This document shows, one piece after another, positions 15,981 through 24,549 of a stretch of DNA of 34,642 nt. Numbering within the stretch: position 1 is the stretch's first letter; each line of letters starts with the position of its first letter. The notes under the pieces are model-generated. The model was not told the DNA's origin. It worked only from the letters and a program-made list of their open reading frames with translations, and made no database searches. The stretch is from Hyphomonadaceae bacterium (GTDB lineage Bacteria; Pseudomonadota; Alphaproteobacteria; Caulobacterales; Hyphomonadaceae), in contig JAOATF010000188.1 of assembly GCA_030158285.1 (NCBI GenBank), forward strand, positions 1 through 34,642. The letters run 5' to 3'. The position numbers were made by a program, and so were the translations under genes.

Positions 15981-17754
15981 GCGCCTCGCCGATTTCCTGT
16001 CGAACACCAATCCCGGGTTCTTCATCCTTGCTGCGGCGCTGCTGGTTCCGCTGGCGCGTGATGTGGTGACGCGCGCCATCGTGATGGTAGGCGGGCCGGT
16101 GGTGGCGCTGGTCGCGTTGATCAACGCCGAAGGGCTCGGCATGAACTTGTCGACGGTTCAGGTGCTGGGGCTCGACCTCGTGCTGTACCGGCCGGACAGC
16201 CTGTCATTCGTGTTCGGGCTCGCCTTCATCATCGCGGCGGCGATCATGGGCGTCTACTCGCTGCACCGGCGCGATGCGCTGCAGGATTCAACCGCGATGA
16301 TCTATGCGGGCGCAGCCGTGACGGCGGTGTTCGTGGGCGATCTCGTCAGCCTGTTCATGGCGTGGGAGCTGACGGCGATCGCGTCCGTGTTCCAGGTGCT
16401 GGCGCCGCGGACGCGGGAGAGCGGGCGGGCGGCGATGCGTTACCTGTTCTTCCAGGTCGCGTCGGGCATGTGCGTGCTGGCAGGCGTGTGCCTGTACGCC
16501 GCCGCCGAAGGCAAGACGGCGTTCTCGCAGATTGCGCCAAGCATGGCCGGTCTGCCGGTCGGCGTGATGGATATTGGCGCGCCGGGGGCTGTGTTGCTGC
16601 TGGCGGGGTTCGGCATCAAGGCCGCTTTCCCGATGGTGCACAACTGGCTGCAGGACGCCTATCCCAAGACGACGGAGACGGGCGCAGTCGTGCTGTCGGC
16701 GTTCACCACCAAGCTCGCCGTCTATGCGCTGGCGCGGTATTTCGCAGGGCTGGATGCGCTGATCTGGATCGGCGCGATCATGACGGTGTTTCCGGTCTTC
16801 TTCGCGGTGATCGAGAACGACTTGAGGAAAGTGCTGGCCTACAGCCTCAACAACCAGGTCGGCTTCATGGTGTGCGCCGTCGGCATCGGCACGCAGCTGG
16901 CGGTGAATGGCGCGGCGGCGCATGCGTTCGCGCACATCATGTACAAGGCGCTGCTGTTCATGAGCATGGGCGCAGTGCTGTATCGCACGGGTACGACCAA
17001 GGCGAGCGAGCTGGGCGGACTGCATCGCACGATGCCGTGGACGACCCTGTTCTGTCTTGTCGGCGCGGCATCGATTTCTGCGCTGCCGCTGTTCTCCGGG
17101 TTTGCCGCAAAGTCGATGGTAATGTCGGCCTCGCACGCGGACCCGGCGCTGTTCGTCGTCTGGCTGATGCTGCTGTTCGCATCGGCGGGCGTGCTCGAGC
17201 ATTCGGGCATCAAGGTCCCGTTCTTTGCCTTCTTCAGCCATGACAGCGGCAAGCGTCCGCAGGAGGCGCCGTTCAACATGCTGCTGGCGATGGGGATGGC
17301 GGCGGCGCTGTGCATCCTGATCGGCGTGGCGCCCGGCGCGCTCTACCAGTTCCTGCCGTACCAGGACTCGGCGATCGACTACCTCGCCACCGAACTCTGG
17401 ACGACGGGGCATGTGCTGCAGCAGCTGCAGCTTCTGGTGCTGGCGGCGTTCGCGTTCATGCTGTTGCAGTGGCGGCAGCTTTATCCGGCGGAGCAGCCGG
17501 GGGTGATCATCGACGTCGAGTGGATCTGGCGGAAGGGCGCGCCGACGCTGGGCGACTGGCTGTCCCGTCCTTTGCGCCGGGCCGGGCGGGGGCTGGCGGG
17601 ATTGGCGGACGGTATTGGCGCCGGCATGGCCGGGGCGGCGCGGCAGGTCTTCGCGCCGGGCGGATGGGTCGCCGCCAAGGTTCCATCAAGCGGAACTGCG
17701 GTGTTGGGCCTCGTAATACTGGGCATTGTGCTGGCGATTGCGCTGTTCAGCTAG
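15970..17754 (+). CDS. NuoL/M/N-like proton-conducting subunit (third copy), last gene of Mrp operon
   Basis: A 594-residue antiporter-like subunit, the longest of the three. The transmembrane Glu lies in LFMAWELTAIASVFQVL (about residue 133), the Lys/loop in IKAAFPMVHNWLQDAY, and the later motif in HAFAHIMYKALLFMSMGAV. The loop has HNWLQ where the other two have HGWLP, which suggests a separate subfamily. The C-terminus carries extra segments: two or three more helices and a soluble stretch (IIDVEWIWRKGAPTLGDWL) before a last helix. The start is GTG 15970, overlapping the small gene upstream. No hairpin terminator is obvious after the stop. Confidence 0.93.
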   Translation: MTVERLADFLSNTNPGFFILAAALLVPLARDVVTRAIVMVGGPVVALVALINAEGLGMNLSTVQVLGLDLVLYRPDSLSFVFGLAFIIAAAIMGVYSLHRRDALQDSTAMIYAGAAVTAVFVGDLVSLFMAWELTAIASVFQVLAPRTRESGRAAMRYLFFQVASGMCVLAGVCLYAAAEGKTAFSQIAPSMAGLPVGVMDIGAPGAVLLLAGFGIKAAFPMVHNWLQDAYPKTTETGAVVLSAFTTKLAVYALARYFAGLDALIWIGAIMTVFPVFFAVIENDLRKVLAYSLNNQVGFMVCAVGIGTQLAVNGAAAHAFAHIMYKALLFMSMGAVLYRTGTTKASELGGLHRTMPWTTLFCLVGAASISALPLFSGFAAKSMVMSASHADPALFVVWLMLLFASAGVLEHSGIKVPFFAFFSHDSGKRPQEAPFNMLLAMGMAAALCILIGVAPGALYQFLPYQDSAIDYLATELWTTGHVLQQLQLLVLAAFAFMLLQWRQLYPAEQPGVIIDVEWIWRKGAPTLGDWLSRPLRRAGRGLAGLADGIGAGMAGAARQVFAPGGWVAAKVPSSGTAVLGLVILGIVLAIALFS

Positions 17755-17834
17755 CAGAACCCAGCATTCGCTTGCACGAAGACAGGCGGCGATCTGTCAC
17801 GGTATTTACAGCCATTCCGAACTGCCTGAGTATC

Positions 17835-17854
17835 CACGCAGTAATCGCTGCGTG
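17835..17854. promoter_or_regulatory. Inverted repeat upstream of the MucR-type gene
   Basis: CACGCAG and CTGCGTG arms flank TAATCG, 35 nt before the ATG of the MucR/Ros gene. MucR proteins are known to repress their own genes, so it may be an operator or a leader hairpin. This is inference from position only. Confidence 0.4.
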
Positions 17855-17889
17855 AACCCTTCTCTTTCTTGAGCGAATTCAGGTTGCAC

Positions 17890-18300
17890 ATGGAACGTGA
17901 CATCCGGCCCCGGCCTCAGCTTATCGAGCTGGTGTCCGACATCGTGTCGGCCTACGTCGCGCACAATCCGGTGCCGGTGGCGGAGCTGCCGCGCCTGATC
18001 GAGCAGGTTCACGCCACCCTGCGGGAAGTGGAGGGCGCGCCGCCCGCCGAGCCCAAGGCCGAGCTGAAACCGGCCGTTCCGGTGCGCAAATCCGTGACGG
18101 ACGACCACATCGTCTGTCTGGAGGATGGCAAGAAATTCAAGTCGCTGAAGCGGCATCTTCGCACGCGCTATGACATGTCGCCGGAGGAGTACCGCGAGAA
18201 GTGGGGCCTCGCCGCCGACTACCCGATGGTGGCGCCGAACTATGCGCGGCAGCGGTCTGACCTTGCGCGCAAGATGGGTCTTGGCCTGCAGAAGAAGTAA
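17890..18300 (+). CDS. mucR: MucR/Ros family transcriptional regulator
   Basis: A 136-residue H-NS-like regulator typical of alphaproteobacteria. The N-terminal helical region (residues 8-47) is the usual oligomerisation part, and residues 70-130 are the Ros-type DNA-binding fold: [16 protein letters not shown] then [14 protein letters not shown] and [20 protein letters not shown]. In Ros the zinc ligands are Cys-Cys-His-His. Here Cys76 and His89 remain, but the second Cys is Asp79 and the last His position is Tyr94, so a classical structural zinc site is incomplete, as in several other MucR relatives. ATG 17890 is preferred over TTG 17869 because it gives the common family start. A palindrome lies just upstream. 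Targets usually include envelope and motility genes; those here are unknown. Confidence 0.94.
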   Translation: MERDIRPRPQLIELVSDIVSAYVAHNPVPVAELPRLIEQVHATLREVEGAPPAEPKAELKPAVPVRKSVTDDHIVCLEDGKKFKSLKRHLRTRYDMSPEEYREKWGLAADYPMVAPNYARQRSDLARKMGLGLQKK

Positions 18301-18813
18301 GGGCCTGCAGAAGACGCAGGGCCGGGCGTTCCACGCCAACCACAACCAGAAGTCATGTTCCTCGCAGCCGCGTGATCGTCGCGCGCGCCGGCGCCATGGC
18401 TTGTGCCTTCAGTCAGCGCTGACCGCAGCGGGTGGGATACGGCAGGCGAAGGGGGCGCATCATGACGGCGATGACACCTCTGGTTGTAGAGCGCGAAGTG
18501 CTGGAATGACTCTATTTTGCAGGCGTTTTCGGCCCGGTGACGCAACAAGACACACGTTCGGACTTTATTGACGCAGATGAAGAATTGGTTGCACGAACCC
18601 CTTGCCTGATTCCGCGAACCGAATCAGATTCGACCGCAGTGATGCAAATCACCGGGCCGCGCCGAGTAGGCGTTTTCAGTGGGGAGCGGCTCCCTCAGAG
18701 TAAGAGATCCTGAGACAGGTCGGGCTGGCCTTATCGGATCTTGTCTATCCGCAGATTTGTCGGCTGGTGACGGACCCCAAGGTCCGCGCCCGTACGATTT
18801 CAGGGGCTGAGAG
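18301..18813. other. Long intergenic region with hairpins and a GANTC cluster
   Basis: About 513 nt between the MucR-type gene and the PAS gene. No open frame here has a credible start and product. From about 18600 it holds several inverted repeats: CTGATTC/GAATCAG (18606-18627), CGAATC/GATTCG (18620-18632), GTGAT/ATCAC (18639-18652), GGGAG/CTCCC around 18680-18700, and CTCAG/CTGAG after it. Three GANTC sites (CcrM-type methylation sequence) fall within 24 bp at 18608-18631. It could be a regulated promoter with a structured leader or hold a small RNA. Confidence 0.5.
18608..18631. promoter_or_regulatory. Cluster of three GANTC sites within nested palindromes
   Basis: GATTC at 18608-18612, GAATC at 18621-18625 and GATTC at 18627-18631. 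GANTC is the target of the cell-cycle methyltransferase CcrM in Caulobacterales and Rhizobiales. The cluster lies about 180-205 nt upstream of the PAS gene. A regulatory role is inferred. Confidence 0.4.
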
Positions 18814-19326
18814 ATGTCGTTCGATCATATGGATGCTGTCCCGCAGGGGCAGCACAAGGTGCTTGAGTCGTGGCGCAAGCGGCTGCGCGGTCGCAAGTTC
18901 ATCACGTGCGCGGAGATCGATATTCCGGCGATCAATCGCGAGCTCGCCTATGTGTCGGTGCTGAGCTGCGAAGAGGGACAATTCCGTTTCCGTCTGGCGG
19001 GCACCGGCCTGCAACACGTGTTCGGCGGCGAAGCGCGCGGCAAGACGGCAGACGAGATTGAAGCCTGCCGGGGTGGAGCGATGTGGGCCGAACTGGCGAC
19101 GCGCGCGATGCTGCGGGCGATGCCGGTGTCGGGCATGAACAAGCTGCCTGACGGTTCGGTGCACTACTGGCTGCGCCTGCCGCTCTCTTCGGACGGCGTC
19201 GAGGCCGACATGGTGCTGTGCCACGACCGCTACCTGCCGCCGGAAGCGCTGGCCGATCCGGACCGGGCGGCGATGCTGGTGGACCTGCTGCTGCGCCGGG
19301 ACCAGGGCGCGTTCGTTCCGGCCTGA
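18814..19326 (+). CDS. PAS-domain (PAS_5-like) protein
   Basis: A 170-residue soluble protein made of a single PAS-like fold with no output domain. The central part FRFRLAGTGLQHVFGGEARGK followed by a helix and then HYWLRLPLSSDGVEADMVLC fits the alphaproteobacterial PAS_5-type proteins, where FRLAGT.L...FG.E..G is the usual pattern. It probably binds a ligand or a partner protein in the cytoplasm. The ATG at 18814 has AGGGG about 8 nt upstream. It stands alone, after a long structured intergenic region that may control it, and is convergent with the zinc-ribbon gene. The ligand is not predictable. Confidence 0.82.
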   Translation: MSFDHMDAVPQGQHKVLESWRKRLRGRKFITCAEIDIPAINRELAYVSVLSCEEGQFRFRLAGTGLQHVFGGEARGKTADEIEACRGGAMWAELATRAMLRAMPVSGMNKLPDGSVHYWLRLPLSSDGVEADMVLCHDRYLPPEALADPDRAAMLVDLLLRRDQGAFVPA

Positions 19327-19430
19327 AAGACTCACAGGCTGCGGTTATCCACAGAACGCCGGAACTGGCGGGAATCGGAATGGGAACGGACAGGAATCGG
19401 GGCGAGAACCCGGCCTGTGAGTTCCTTCAG
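19323..19430. repeat. Imperfect long inverted repeat in a convergent gene junction
   Basis: The left arm (19323-19339) and the reverse complement of the right arm (19413-19430) match over about 17 of 18 positions, including a 10-bp perfect core ACTCACAGGC. The loop of about 73 nt has a small inner hairpin (CGCC/GGCG) and the sequence TTATCCACA at 19345-19353, a perfect match to the DnaA-box consensus. It could be a two-way transcription stop or a small repeat element. Confidence 0.5.
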
Positions 19431-19439
19431 ATGTGCTGA

Positions 19440-19691
19440 TCAGTGATGGTGGTGATGGTCGTCTTCGGGCAGGCCGTTGTACTTGCCGCATTTCGGGCAT
19501 TTGACGGCGTCGAAGGGCTCGCCGTGGAAGACGTCCATGTGGCTCACATTGTCCATCAGGCGGGTCTTGCAGGCGCCACAGCGATAGGTGTCGCCGCCAT
19601 TGCCTTCCAGCGCGAGCTTGCCGGCCTCGGGTTCGAGCACGATGGCATCGCCGCCGGGCTTCTGGATGAGACGCATTTCCTTCTGCGACAT
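19440..19691 (-). CDS. Small zinc-ribbon-like protein with natural poly-His tail
   Basis: An 83-residue protein with two CxxC pairs: CGAC (Cys38, Cys41) and CPKC (Cys65, Cys68), 23 residues apart, a zinc-ribbon layout. It ends in DDHHHHH, a native metal-binding tail. The part before the ribbon (AIVLEPEAGKLALEGNGGDTYRC) looks like a short beta hairpin. ATG 19691 has AGGAG about 8 nt upstream; an in-frame ATG at 19709 is less well placed. It lies downstream of the universal stress gene on the same strand with a 103-nt gap. The family is not named with certainty; a role in zinc or nickel handling, or RNA/protein binding, is possible but not shown. Confidence 0.8.
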   Translation of the reverse strand: MSQKEMRLIQKPGGDAIVLEPEAGKLALEGNGGDTYRCGACKTRLMDNVSHMDVFHGEPFDAVKCPKCGKYNGLPEDDHHHHH

Positions 19692-19794
19692 GGCAGGCTC
19701 CTGACTCAAGAACGGGCATGTGCCGTTGGCGCAACGGTTCCGTCAAGCGGCGGCCCCCAAGCGGTGGTCCCAAGGGCGGGAAAGCCTGGGCCGG

Positions 19795-20628
19795 TTAGTG
19801 CGAGACCAGCAGCGGCAGGGGCGTGGAATTCAGAACGTGGCGGCTGACCCCGCCCAGCAGAAGCTCGCGCACCCGCGAATGGCCATAAAGGCCGAGCACC
19901 ACCATCTCCGCGCCGACCTTGCCGGAATGGCGCTGGATGGCGTTGCCGACCTCGATGTCCTCGTTGCGGTCGGCATGCATGCGGAACGTGGCGACGCCGT
20001 GGGCTTCGAGATTGCGGCGCATCAGGTCGTCGAACTCTGACGGGGCATCGCGCGCGACGGCGAGGAAGTGGACCTCCTCTGCAGCGGTGAGGAAGGGCCA
20101 GGCATCGCGCAGGGCGCGCGCGGCCTCGCGTGTTTCCTTCCAGGCCACCAGTACGCGCTTGCCGAACGGAATGGGAAAGCCGGCCTCGGGCAGCACCAGC
20201 ACCGGGCCGCCCGCGCCCATGCCGATGTGCGAAGCGCTGATCGCGTGCGCGCCGAAGCTGGAGGTGGCGACGTGCGGGAAGACGGTGAGGTCGAAGCGGC
20301 GGACGGCGGCGAGGACGGTCTGATCATCGTCGCCATTCACCTCGATCCAGGTCGCGTCGATGTTGTGCGGCTTCACTTCGGCTTCGAAGGTGGCGCGGGC
20401 GCGCTCGCTGGCGATGGCAATGTTCTTGTCGCGCTCGGCGACATAGGCCTCGGCCGAGGTGACCGCGGAGAAGGCATCGCCTGCGACGAAGCCGGGTATG
20501 TGTTCCGAGCGCAGGAACATGGCGGTAAGATTGGCGCCGAAGCGGGCCGCGACATGAGCGGCGGACGAAGCGCGCGTGCGGGACGCCGGCGTTTCGTCGA
20601 TATGGACCAGTATGTTGCGGTAGGTCAT
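19795..20628 (-). CDS. Universal stress protein with two tandem Usp domains
   Basis: A 277-residue cytoplasmic protein formed by two Usp folds. Domain 1 starts MTYRNILVHIDETPASRTRA. Domain 2 starts near residue 152 with GKRVLVAWKETREAARALRDA and ends with EMVVLGLYGHSRVRELLLGG, which contains the ATP-binding G-x2-G-x9-G pattern and continues to VSRHVLNSTPLPLLVSH. Domain 1 lacks that motif, as is common in tandem Usp proteins where one half is degenerate. The ATG at 20628 has GAGGAGA about 10 nt upstream; an in-frame earlier start at 20655 is less likely. It follows pstB on the same strand after an 83-nt gap, so phosphate-linked expression is possible but unproven. Confidence 0.93.
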   Translation of the reverse strand: MTYRNILVHIDETPASRTRASSAAHVAARFGANLTAMFLRSEHIPGFVAGDAFSAVTSAEAYVAERDKNIAIASERARATFEAEVKPHNIDATWIEVNGDDDQTVLAAVRRFDLTVFPHVATSSFGAHAISASHIGMGAGGPVLVLPEAGFPIPFGKRVLVAWKETREAARALRDAWPFLTAAEEVHFLAVARDAPSEFDDLMRRNLEAHGVATFRMHADRNEDIEVGNAIQRHSGKVGAEMVVLGLYGHSRVRELLLGGVSRHVLNSTPLPLLVSH

Positions 20629-20711
20629 CGCGCAGGTCTCCTCGGCTGGAGTCACAGGCTATGTGACATTGCGCGCCGGGGATTGATTGATGTCAACCGA
20701 CAGGGAGCTGA

Positions 20712-21569
20712 TCAGCCGAAGCGTCCGGTGATGTAGTCCTGCGTCTGTTCCAGCTTCGGCGCCGTGAAGATCTGGTCGGTGAGACCGGATTCGATCAGCT
20801 GGCCCATGTGGAAGAAGGCCGTGCGCTGCGAGACGCGGGCGGCCTGCGCCATCGAGTGCGTGACGATGACGATGCAGGTGTGCTTGCGCAGTTCGTCGAT
20901 CAGGGACTCGATGTGGGCCGTGGCGATGGGATCGAGCGCCGAGCAGGGTTCGTCCATCAGGATCACGGCGGGGGACACGGCAAGCGTGCGGGCGATGACA
21001 AGGCGCTGCTGCTGGCCGCCGGAGAGGCCGAGGCCGGATTTGTTGAGGCGGTCTTTCACTTCGTCCCAGAGGGCGGCGCCACGCAGCGACTTCTCGACGA
21101 TGGCGTCGAGGTCGGTCTTCGTGGCGGCGAGCTTGTGGGTACGGGCGCCGAACGCGACGTTGTCGTAGATCGACATCGGGAACGGGCTGGGTTTCTGGAA
21201 CACCATGCCGATGCGGGTGCGGACCTGAACGGGATCGACCGCGGGGCTGTTGATGTCGACGCCATCGAGGCGGATCTGGCCTTCGACGCGCGCGCCGGAG
21301 ATCGTGTCGTTCATCCGGTTGAGGCAGCGCAGCAGGGTGGACTTGCCGCAGCCGGACGCGCCGATGAAGGCGGTGACGGCGTTGTCGGGGATCTGCAGGT
21401 TCACATCAAACAGCGCCTGCTTCTGGCCGTAGAAGGCGTTGACGTGCTCGATCGAGATGCGCGTGGGCGTGGCGACGGCCGGCGCAGCGGAGACGTTCAC
21501 GCGCGGGGCCTGGATCGGCGCGGCGCGGGGTGTCGGGGCGGCGGAGGTTTCAGCGGTGGGCGTTGCCAT
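20712..21569 (-). CDS. pstB: Phosphate ABC transporter ATP-binding protein PstB
   Basis: A 285-residue ATPase that powers high-affinity phosphate uptake through PstCA. Visible motifs: Walker [10 protein letters not shown], the family Q-loop [22 protein letters not shown] signature [14 protein letters not shown], Walker [13 protein letters not shown], and the H-loop in [20 protein letters not shown]. The first 35 residues are Ala/Pro/Thr-rich and absent from short PstB proteins. ATG 21569 has GGGAGG 8 nt upstream; the GTG codon just before it is not needed. It is the last gene of pstSCAB; no phoU follows, which is unusual. Confidence 0.97.
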   Translation of the reverse strand: MATPTAETSAAPTPRAAPIQAPRVNVSAAPAVATPTRISIEHVNAFYGQKQALFDVNLQIPDNAVTAFIGASGCGKSTLLRCLNRMNDTISGARVEGQIRLDGVDINSPAVDPVQVRTRIGMVFQKPSPFPMSIYDNVAFGARTHKLAATKTDLDAIVEKSLRGAALWDEVKDRLNKSGLGLSGGQQQRLVIARTLAVSPAVILMDEPCSALDPIATAHIESLIDELRKHTCIVIVTHSMAQAARVSQRTAFFHMGQLIESGLTDQIFTAPKLEQTQDYITGRFG

Positions 21570-21573
21570 CACC

Positions 21574-22443
21574 TCAGCCTCCCTGCTTGGAAACAGCGGC
21601 GAAGGACAGGCGCGACAGGATGTTGAGGACGAGGACGCCGACGGTGATGAGCATGGCGCCGGTCCAGGCGAGGGCGATCCAGTCCGCGTAGTTGGTGTTC
21701 GAATAGCGGACGATGGCCATGGGGATGGAGGCCATGGGCTGGGTCATGTCGAGGGACATGGTGTCCGAGCCGAGCGAGGTGAACAGCAGTGGTGCGGTTT
21801 CGCCGGCGATGCGGGCGACGGCGAGGAGGATGCCGGTGAGGATGCCGCCGAAGGCCGCGGGCAAGACGACCTTGCGGACCACTTCGTTTTCGCGGCTGCC
21901 GAGGGCGACGGCGCCATCGCGATAGGCCTGCGGGACGAGGCGGAGAATGTCTTCCGTGGTGCGCGCGACGATGGGCATGGCGATGATGGCGAGGGCGATC
22001 GAGCCGGCAAATCCGGAGAAGCCGCCGAAGGGCAGCACGGCGATCTGGTAGACGAACATGCCGATCAGCACGGACGGGGCCGAAAGCAGGATGTCGTTCA
22101 CGAAACGCACGACCTGCGCGAAGCGGCTCTCCTTGCCGACTTCCGACAGGTAGACGCCGACCATCATGCCGATGGGCGCGCCGAGCATCGCGCCGATTCC
22201 GACCTGCAGGAGCGAACCGATGATGGCGTTGGCGAGGCCGCCGCCGGAACCTGGCTGCGACATCGTCTTGGTGAAAACGTCGAGCGAGAGGCCGCCCATG
22301 CCTTTGGAGAACAGCATCCAGAGGATCAGAGCGAGAAGGACGAGGCCGATACCGGCGGCGAGCACGCAGAGGCCACCCATCAGGCGGTCGATGAGCTGGC
22401 GGCGGAAGTAGCGGGCGCGTCCGGCGGGGGTGAGCTGTTTCAC
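21574..22443 (-). CDS. pstA: Phosphate ABC transporter permease PstA (GTG start)
   Basis: A 289-residue inner-membrane permease with six helices. The conserved permease loop is in [31 protein letters not shown], here split in two by eye: the EAA-like part ends in REALGS-like [16 protein letters not shown]. The segment [16 protein letters not shown] is typical of PstA. The start is GTG 22443, overlapping the stop of pstC by 4 nt (GTGA), which supports coupling. With PstC it forms the membrane channel for phosphate. Confidence 0.96.
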   Translation of the reverse strand: MKQLTPAGRARYFRRQLIDRLMGGLCVLAAGIGLVLLALILWMLFSKGMGGLSLDVFTKTMSQPGSGGGLANAIIGSLLQVGIGAMLGAPIGMMVGVYLSEVGKESRFAQVVRFVNDILLSAPSVLIGMFVYQIAVLPFGGFSGFAGSIALAIIAMPIVARTTEDILRLVPQAYRDGAVALGSRENEVVRKVVLPAAFGGILTGILLAVARIAGETAPLLFTSLGSDTMSLDMTQPMASIPMAIVRYSNTNYADWIALAWTGAMLITVGVLVLNILSRLSFAAVSKQGG

Positions 22444-23426
22444 GACATGCGCTCCTGGCGCAGGAGGAGGCGGGCGACGGCGAGGACGCCGAAGGACACG
22501 ACGAAGAGCAGGAAGCCGAGGGCCAGCAGCACGGCGAGATCGAGCGTGCCGGGCTCTGCCTCCGGGAAATTGTTGGCGACGACGGAGGCGATGGTGGCCG
22601 AAGGCGCCATGATGCTGTCGGGCATGCGGATGGCGTTGCCGATCACGAACACCACGGCCATGGTTTCACCCAGCGCGCGGCCGAGGCCGAGGAAGACGGC
22701 GCCGAAGAGGGAGCCGCGAACGGACGGGATGACGGCGCCGGTGAGGGCTTCCCAGCGGGTGGCGCCCATGGCGTAGGCGCCGTCTTTCAGGAGTTGCGGG
22801 GTCTGCTGCAGCACGTCGCGCGTGGTGGCGGCGATGAAGGGCAGGATCATGATCGCGAGGATCAGCGAGGCGGTGAGCAGGCCGACGCCGATGGGCGGGG
22901 CGGTGAACCAGAAGAAGCTGTCGCCGATCGGCGGGATCCAGATGAACGTGGCGGTGAGCCAGGGCTGCACGTACTCGGACATGAACGGCGCCAGCACGAA
23001 GAAGCCCCACATGCCGTAGACGATTGACGGCACGGCGGCGAGCAGTTCAATCGCGACGCCGAGCGGCGTACGCAGCCTTACCGGGCAGATTTCGGTGAGG
23101 AAGAAGGCGATGCCGAAGCCGATCGGCCAGGCGATCAGCAGGGCGAGCGCGGCGGTGATCAGCGTGCCGGTGATGGCGGGAAGTGCGCCGTAGATTTTCG
23201 TGACCGGGTTCCACTCCGTGCCCCAGATGAAGCCGAGGCCGAACGTGTCGAAGGCCAGCTTGCCGCCGATGAACATGATGGTGAGGATCGACAGCAGCAC
23301 GATCACCACGATGGCGCCGGCGCTGAGCAGGCTGAGACGGAATGCCGTGTCGGCTGGGTGCAGCTTGCGGGCGCCGATGGCGGTGTGTTTCGCGGCTGGG
23401 GTGGCGGTGTTCATGGCTGAGCTCAT
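22440..23426 (-). CDS. pstC: Phosphate ABC transporter permease PstC
   Basis: A 328-residue inner-membrane permease. ELLAAVPSIVYGMWGFFVL and the conserved loop region FIAATTRDVLQQTPQLLKDG with AYAMGATRWEALTGAVIP identify PstC. The N-terminus has a cytoplasmic tail of about 30 residues before the first helix. ATG 23426 is chosen, with GAGG about 10 nt upstream; ATG 23414 is an alternative. It lies 10 nt after pstS and overlaps pstA by 4 nt. Confidence 0.96.
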   Translation of the reverse strand: MSSAMNTATPAAKHTAIGARKLHPADTAFRLSLLSAGAIVVIVLLSILTIMFIGGKLAFDTFGLGFIWGTEWNPVTKIYGALPAITGTLITAALALLIAWPIGFGIAFFLTEICPVRLRTPLGVAIELLAAVPSIVYGMWGFFVLAPFMSEYVQPWLTATFIWIPPIGDSFFWFTAPPIGVGLLTASLILAIMILPFIAATTRDVLQQTPQLLKDGAYAMGATRWEALTGAVIPSVRGSLFGAVFLGLGRALGETMAVVFVIGNAIRMPDSIMAPSATIASVVANNFPEAEPGTLDLAVLLALGFLLFVVSFGVLAVARLLLRQERMS

Positions 23427-23436
23427 GGGATGGGCC

Positions 23437-24492
23437 TCAGTTCGCGGGCCAGAGCGGCTTGCCGCCGGCGGAGAGCGTGGCCCATTGCGCGCGGACGCGG
23501 TCCTGCACTTCGGGCGGCAACATGATGTAGTGGAGACGGTCGGCGGCGGCCGCGCCGTTCTTGAACGACCAGTCGACGTATTTCAGCACGCGCTGGACGC
23601 GCGAGGGATCCTTCGCGTTGCGGGGCACGAGGATGAAGGTGGGCGAGACGATCGGCCACGAGCCTGCGCCCGGCATGGAGAGCATGGAAGCGGCCATGTT
23701 CTCGGCCTTCTCCCAGTCGGCGTGGGTTGCGGCTTCGAGGAAGGCGGGCACGGTGGGCGTGATGAATTTGCCGTCCTTGTTGGCGAGCTTCAGGGCCTGC
23801 ATGCCGTTGTCAGCGGCGTAGGCGAATTCCACATAGCCGATGCCGCCCTTGATGTTCTTCACCGCGGCGGCGACGCCGGCATTGCCCGGTGCGCCAAGGC
23901 CCGTGCGCCAGGCGACCGAGTTGCCCGCGCCGGTGCGCTCCTTGAAGATGGGCGAGACGCCGGAAAGGTATTTCGTGAAGATGCTGGTCGTGCCTGAACT
24001 ATCCGCACGATAGGCGGGCGAGATCGGAATCTGCGGCAGCTTCAATGTCGGGTTCAGCGCCGCGATCTTCGCGTCGTTCCACATGCGCACCCGGCCGACA
24101 TAAATCTCGCCGAGCAGGTCCCCCGTGAGATGGATCTTCGTGCCATCGACGCCGGGGACGTTCACGATCACCACGACGGCGCCAATGACGGCCGGGAATT
24201 GCAGGAGCTTTTCCTTCTCCAGCTTTTCCTTGGCGACGGGGGAGTCCGAGGCCCCGAAATCCACCGTGCGGTTGATGATCTGCGTCACGCCCGCGCCCGA
24301 GCCGAGGGCCTGGTAGTTGAGGCGGTCGCCGCCTGCCTTGGCGTAGTCCTCGCCCCAGGTGGAGTAGATGGGGGCGGGGAAGGTAGCGCCCGCGCCGGTG
24401 ATGTTCTGGGCAGTCGCGGTGGAGATCAGGAAGGTGGAGGCGATGGCGGCGGCCATCGCACGCAGGATGCGGGAGGCAAGCTGGGTGAGCAC
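23437..24492 (-). CDS. pstS: Phosphate-binding periplasmic protein PstS (GTG start)
   Basis: A 351-residue periplasmic phosphate receptor. The signal peptide runs to about residue 29 (ending STATAQ). The mature start NITGAGATFPAPIYSTW is the PstS signature. Phosphate-binding loops are seen at GSGAGVTQI, DFGASDSPV and RADSSGTTSIFTKYL. The C-terminus ends with GKPLWPAN. The frame extends upstream to 24531, but the GTG at 24492 has CGGAGA 9 nt upstream and gives a normal-length signal peptide, so it is preferred. It opens the pst operon. A TGACA direct repeat about 60 nt upstream may be a PhoB site. Confidence 0.95.
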   Translation of the reverse strand: MLTQLASRILRAMAAAIASTFLISTATAQNITGAGATFPAPIYSTWGEDYAKAGGDRLNYQALGSGAGVTQIINRTVDFGASDSPVAKEKLEKEKLLQFPAVIGAVVVIVNVPGVDGTKIHLTGDLLGEIYVGRVRMWNDAKIAALNPTLKLPQIPISPAYRADSSGTTSIFTKYLSGVSPIFKERTGAGNSVAWRTGLGAPGNAGVAAAVKNIKGGIGYVEFAYAADNGMQALKLANKDGKFITPTVPAFLEAATHADWEKAENMAASMLSMPGAGSWPIVSPTFILVPRNAKDPSRVQRVLKYVDWSFKNGAAAADRLHYIMLPPEVQDRVRAQWATLSAGGKPLWPAN

Positions 24493-24501
24493 GGGGGCAT
24501 G

Positions 24502-24507
24502 TCTCCG
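24502..24507 (-). promoter_or_regulatory. Ribosome binding site fixing the GTG start of pstS
   Basis: CGGAGA on the minus strand lies 9 nt before GTG 24492. No comparable site lies in front of the upstream in-frame GTG at 24531. Confidence 0.6.
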
Positions 24508-24549
24508 GAGGAATTGCGCGTGCCTTACCACCCGTTCTGCGAAGCATTT

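Noticed and set aside
19345-19353. TTATCCACA as a sign of a replication origin
   Set aside because: It is a single box, with no AT-rich unwinding region, no box cluster and no dnaA or dnaN gene nearby.
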